Origin: CBDCWA01 sp046048295
GTDB taxonomy: Bacteria; Pseudomonadota; Alphaproteobacteria; Rhizobiales; Hyphomicrobiaceae
Direction: 5' to 3'
Assembly: GCA_046048295.1 (NCBI GenBank)
Contig: JBJOGJ010000219.1
Coordinates: 1 to 6,650 of the forward strand
DNA: 6,650 bases
Shown: positions 5,763 to 6,650 of the stretch, one piece after another
Layout: every line of letters starts with the position of its first letter
Numbering within the stretch: position 1 is the first letter of the stretch
Notes under the pieces: generated by a model
Databases searched by the model: none
Told to the model about the DNA's origin: nothing
Seen by the model: the letters and a program-made list of their open reading frames with translations, nothing else
Program-made: the position numbers and the translations under genes

Positions 5763-5768
5763 TATACT
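5763..5768 (+). promoter_or_regulatory. Possible -10 box before the TIR-like gene
   Basis: TATACT at 5763-5768 would place transcription start near 5775, 22 nt before the preferred GTG start at 5797. No clear -35 box is seen at 16-18 bp. It supports the shorter gene model only weakly. Confidence 0.25.
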
Positions 5769-5796
5769 CCTTCAGCAACGAACTCAGGTGCTAGGG

Positions 5797-6561
5797 GTGA
5801 GCGCGACCTTCAAGCTCCCGACCGGCCGAAAACGGCGGCCTTTCATCGGCTGGGGGTGGCACCTTGCGGCTGTCGCCGTTGCCGTCGGCATCCTGTTGAC
5901 GTGGCCCAAGGAAATACCAGCCTTCGGGCCCATGGCGCTCGGGCTCATTGTCGGGCCTCTGCTCCTCTACCGTCAGGGCCACCGCCATTTTGTGCCCACT
6001 GCCGCAGAGATGGAAGCCCACGACAAGCGTGCGCCCTTCCTGTATCTGCGGTCGTTCCAGGTCGATCAGAAGCTCGATGCAGACGAGGAGGCGCTTGCCC
6101 GGCTTCTCGCAACGGAGGGACCATTTCTGGCCATCGGAGATCCGCACAAGCCGCTGCCGTCACTTGCTGCTGCGCGAGATTTCCTGCCTGAGGACGACTG
6201 GAAGGACGTCGTACTCGATCGCATGGTCCGGGCGCGGCTCATTCTGCTCGTCGCCGGAAGCACACCCGGCCTCGCTTGGGTGATCGAACAGTGCCGGAAG
6301 CTCGAGCGGCCGTCGAAGCTCATCGTCATCGTTCCGGCGGGCACTGCAAACTACGAGGCGTTTCGCGGACTGTGCAAAGGATACGGTTTACAGCTTCCCG
6401 GCTACGTGATGTTTGCTGGTATGCATGGACCTGTTGTCGGAGTAATTGCCTTTGATGAGGAGTGGCGGCCTCAGGCGACGAGGTTCGCGGATATCAGGGT
6501 CATGGACCCGATGTTTCTGCTCGATGCCGAAACGGCCATGTCAATCGGCGTCGAACTTTGA
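5797..6561 (+). CDS. Two-TM membrane protein with cytoplasmic TIR-like alpha/beta domain
   Basis: 254 aa from GTG 5797, with AGGT at 5786-5789 (7 nt spacing). The frame is open from ATG 5623 (312 aa; another ATG at 5701), but 5623-5796 has clearly lower third-position GC and no good ribosome site. Residues 1-16 are basic. TM1 is about 20-36 (GWHLAAVAVAVGILLTW) and TM2 about 43-58. The cytoplasmic part begins RAPFLYLRSFQ (78-88), then GPFLAIGDPHKPLPS (108-122), DDWKDVVLDRMVRARLILLV (133-152), the loop GSTPGLAWVIEQC (154-166) and the strand KLIVIVP (174-180). The order of helix, buried strand, then S/T...W-x2-E, strand resembles TIR domains, whose NADase glutamate lies in such a motif; Glu164 would be the equivalent. 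This similarity is inferred by eye. The stop TGA lies inside a TTGACCCC repeat of a probable IS end, so the natural C-terminus may be altered. Confidence 0.6.
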   Translation: MSATFKLPTGRKRRPFIGWGWHLAAVAVAVGILLTWPKEIPAFGPMALGLIVGPLLLYRQGHRHFVPTAAEMEAHDKRAPFLYLRSFQVDQKLDADEEALARLLATEGPFLAIGDPHKPLPSLAAARDFLPEDDWKDVVLDRMVRARLILLVAGSTPGLAWVIEQCRKLERPSKLIVIVPAGTANYEAFRGLCKGYGLQLPGYVMFAGMHGPVVGVIAFDEEWRPQATRFADIRVMDPMFLLDAETAMSIGVEL

Positions 6562-6650
6562 CCCCTGATCGAACTGCAATCTTGACCCCTTCTGTCCGTG
6601 CTCGTTGCGCCGGCCTGGACCGGAGCTGTGGAGCGTAGCGGAACAGTGGA
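6558..6650. mobile_element. Probable terminus of an IS21-type insertion sequence (partial)
   Basis: TTGACCCCT occurs at 6558-6566 and 6582-6590 (24 bp apart), and GATCGAACT/GTCGAACT precedes each. Tandem TTGACCCC repeats near the ends are, from memory, a feature of some IS21-group elements (istA/istB) in rhizobia and related bacteria. The last 45 bases contain GGAGCTGTGGAGCGTAGCGG, which also recalls the non-coding end of such elements. No transposase coding sequence is inside the window, so family and orientation are inferred. Confidence 0.4.

Overview
The window looks like chromosomal DNA from an alphaproteobacterium, probably Hyphomicrobiales (a Bradyrhizobium-, Mesorhizobium- or Bosea-like organism). 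This rests on the GC-rich codon use, the style of the small secreted proteins, a histidine-phosphatase remnant of a type common in this group, and sparse packing with many decayed pieces. The placement is an inference from gene content, not from a marker gene.

Layout, left to right. (1) 1-417, minus strand: a His-rich exported protein running off the left edge, with an in-frame TGA inside its signal peptide, so probably a pseudogene. (2) 638-724: an intact tRNA-Leu(UAA) with encoded CCA. (3) 739-2961: a lower-GC accessory block immediately 3' of the tRNA. It holds a TATAAT box between two AATTGGTC repeats, a MerR-like DNA-binding protein, an AlpA-type small regulator, and a DUF3631 P-loop ATPase that starts 1 nt after the AlpA stop. 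This is the typical content of a phage-like or satellite-like integrative element next to a tRNA gene, but no integrase and no second copy of the tRNA 3' end is visible. (4) 2962-3889: a mostly gene-less, decayed stretch with a frameshifted C-terminal remnant of a histidine phosphatase. (5) 3890-4219, minus strand: a small coiled-coil protein with an excellent Shine-Dalgarno site. (6) 4476-4799 and 5140-5607: two small exported proteins, one with four cysteines and one Arg/Gly-rich with a paired Cys-x3-Cys tail. (7) 5797-6561: a two-TM membrane protein with a cytoplasmic alpha/beta domain that resembles a TIR-type fold. (8) 6558-6650: TTGACCCC repeats that look like the terminus of an IS21-type insertion sequence, the first of which contains the stop codon of the preceding gene.

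Only the AlpA and DUF3631 genes (and perhaps the MerR-like gene before them) look like a working unit: regulators followed by a replication or helicase-like ATPase. The rest are single genes with their own signals. The most interesting leads are the integrase-less tRNA-adjacent cassette, the membrane TIR-like candidate beside an IS end, and the C-x3-C-x9-C-x3-C secreted protein.
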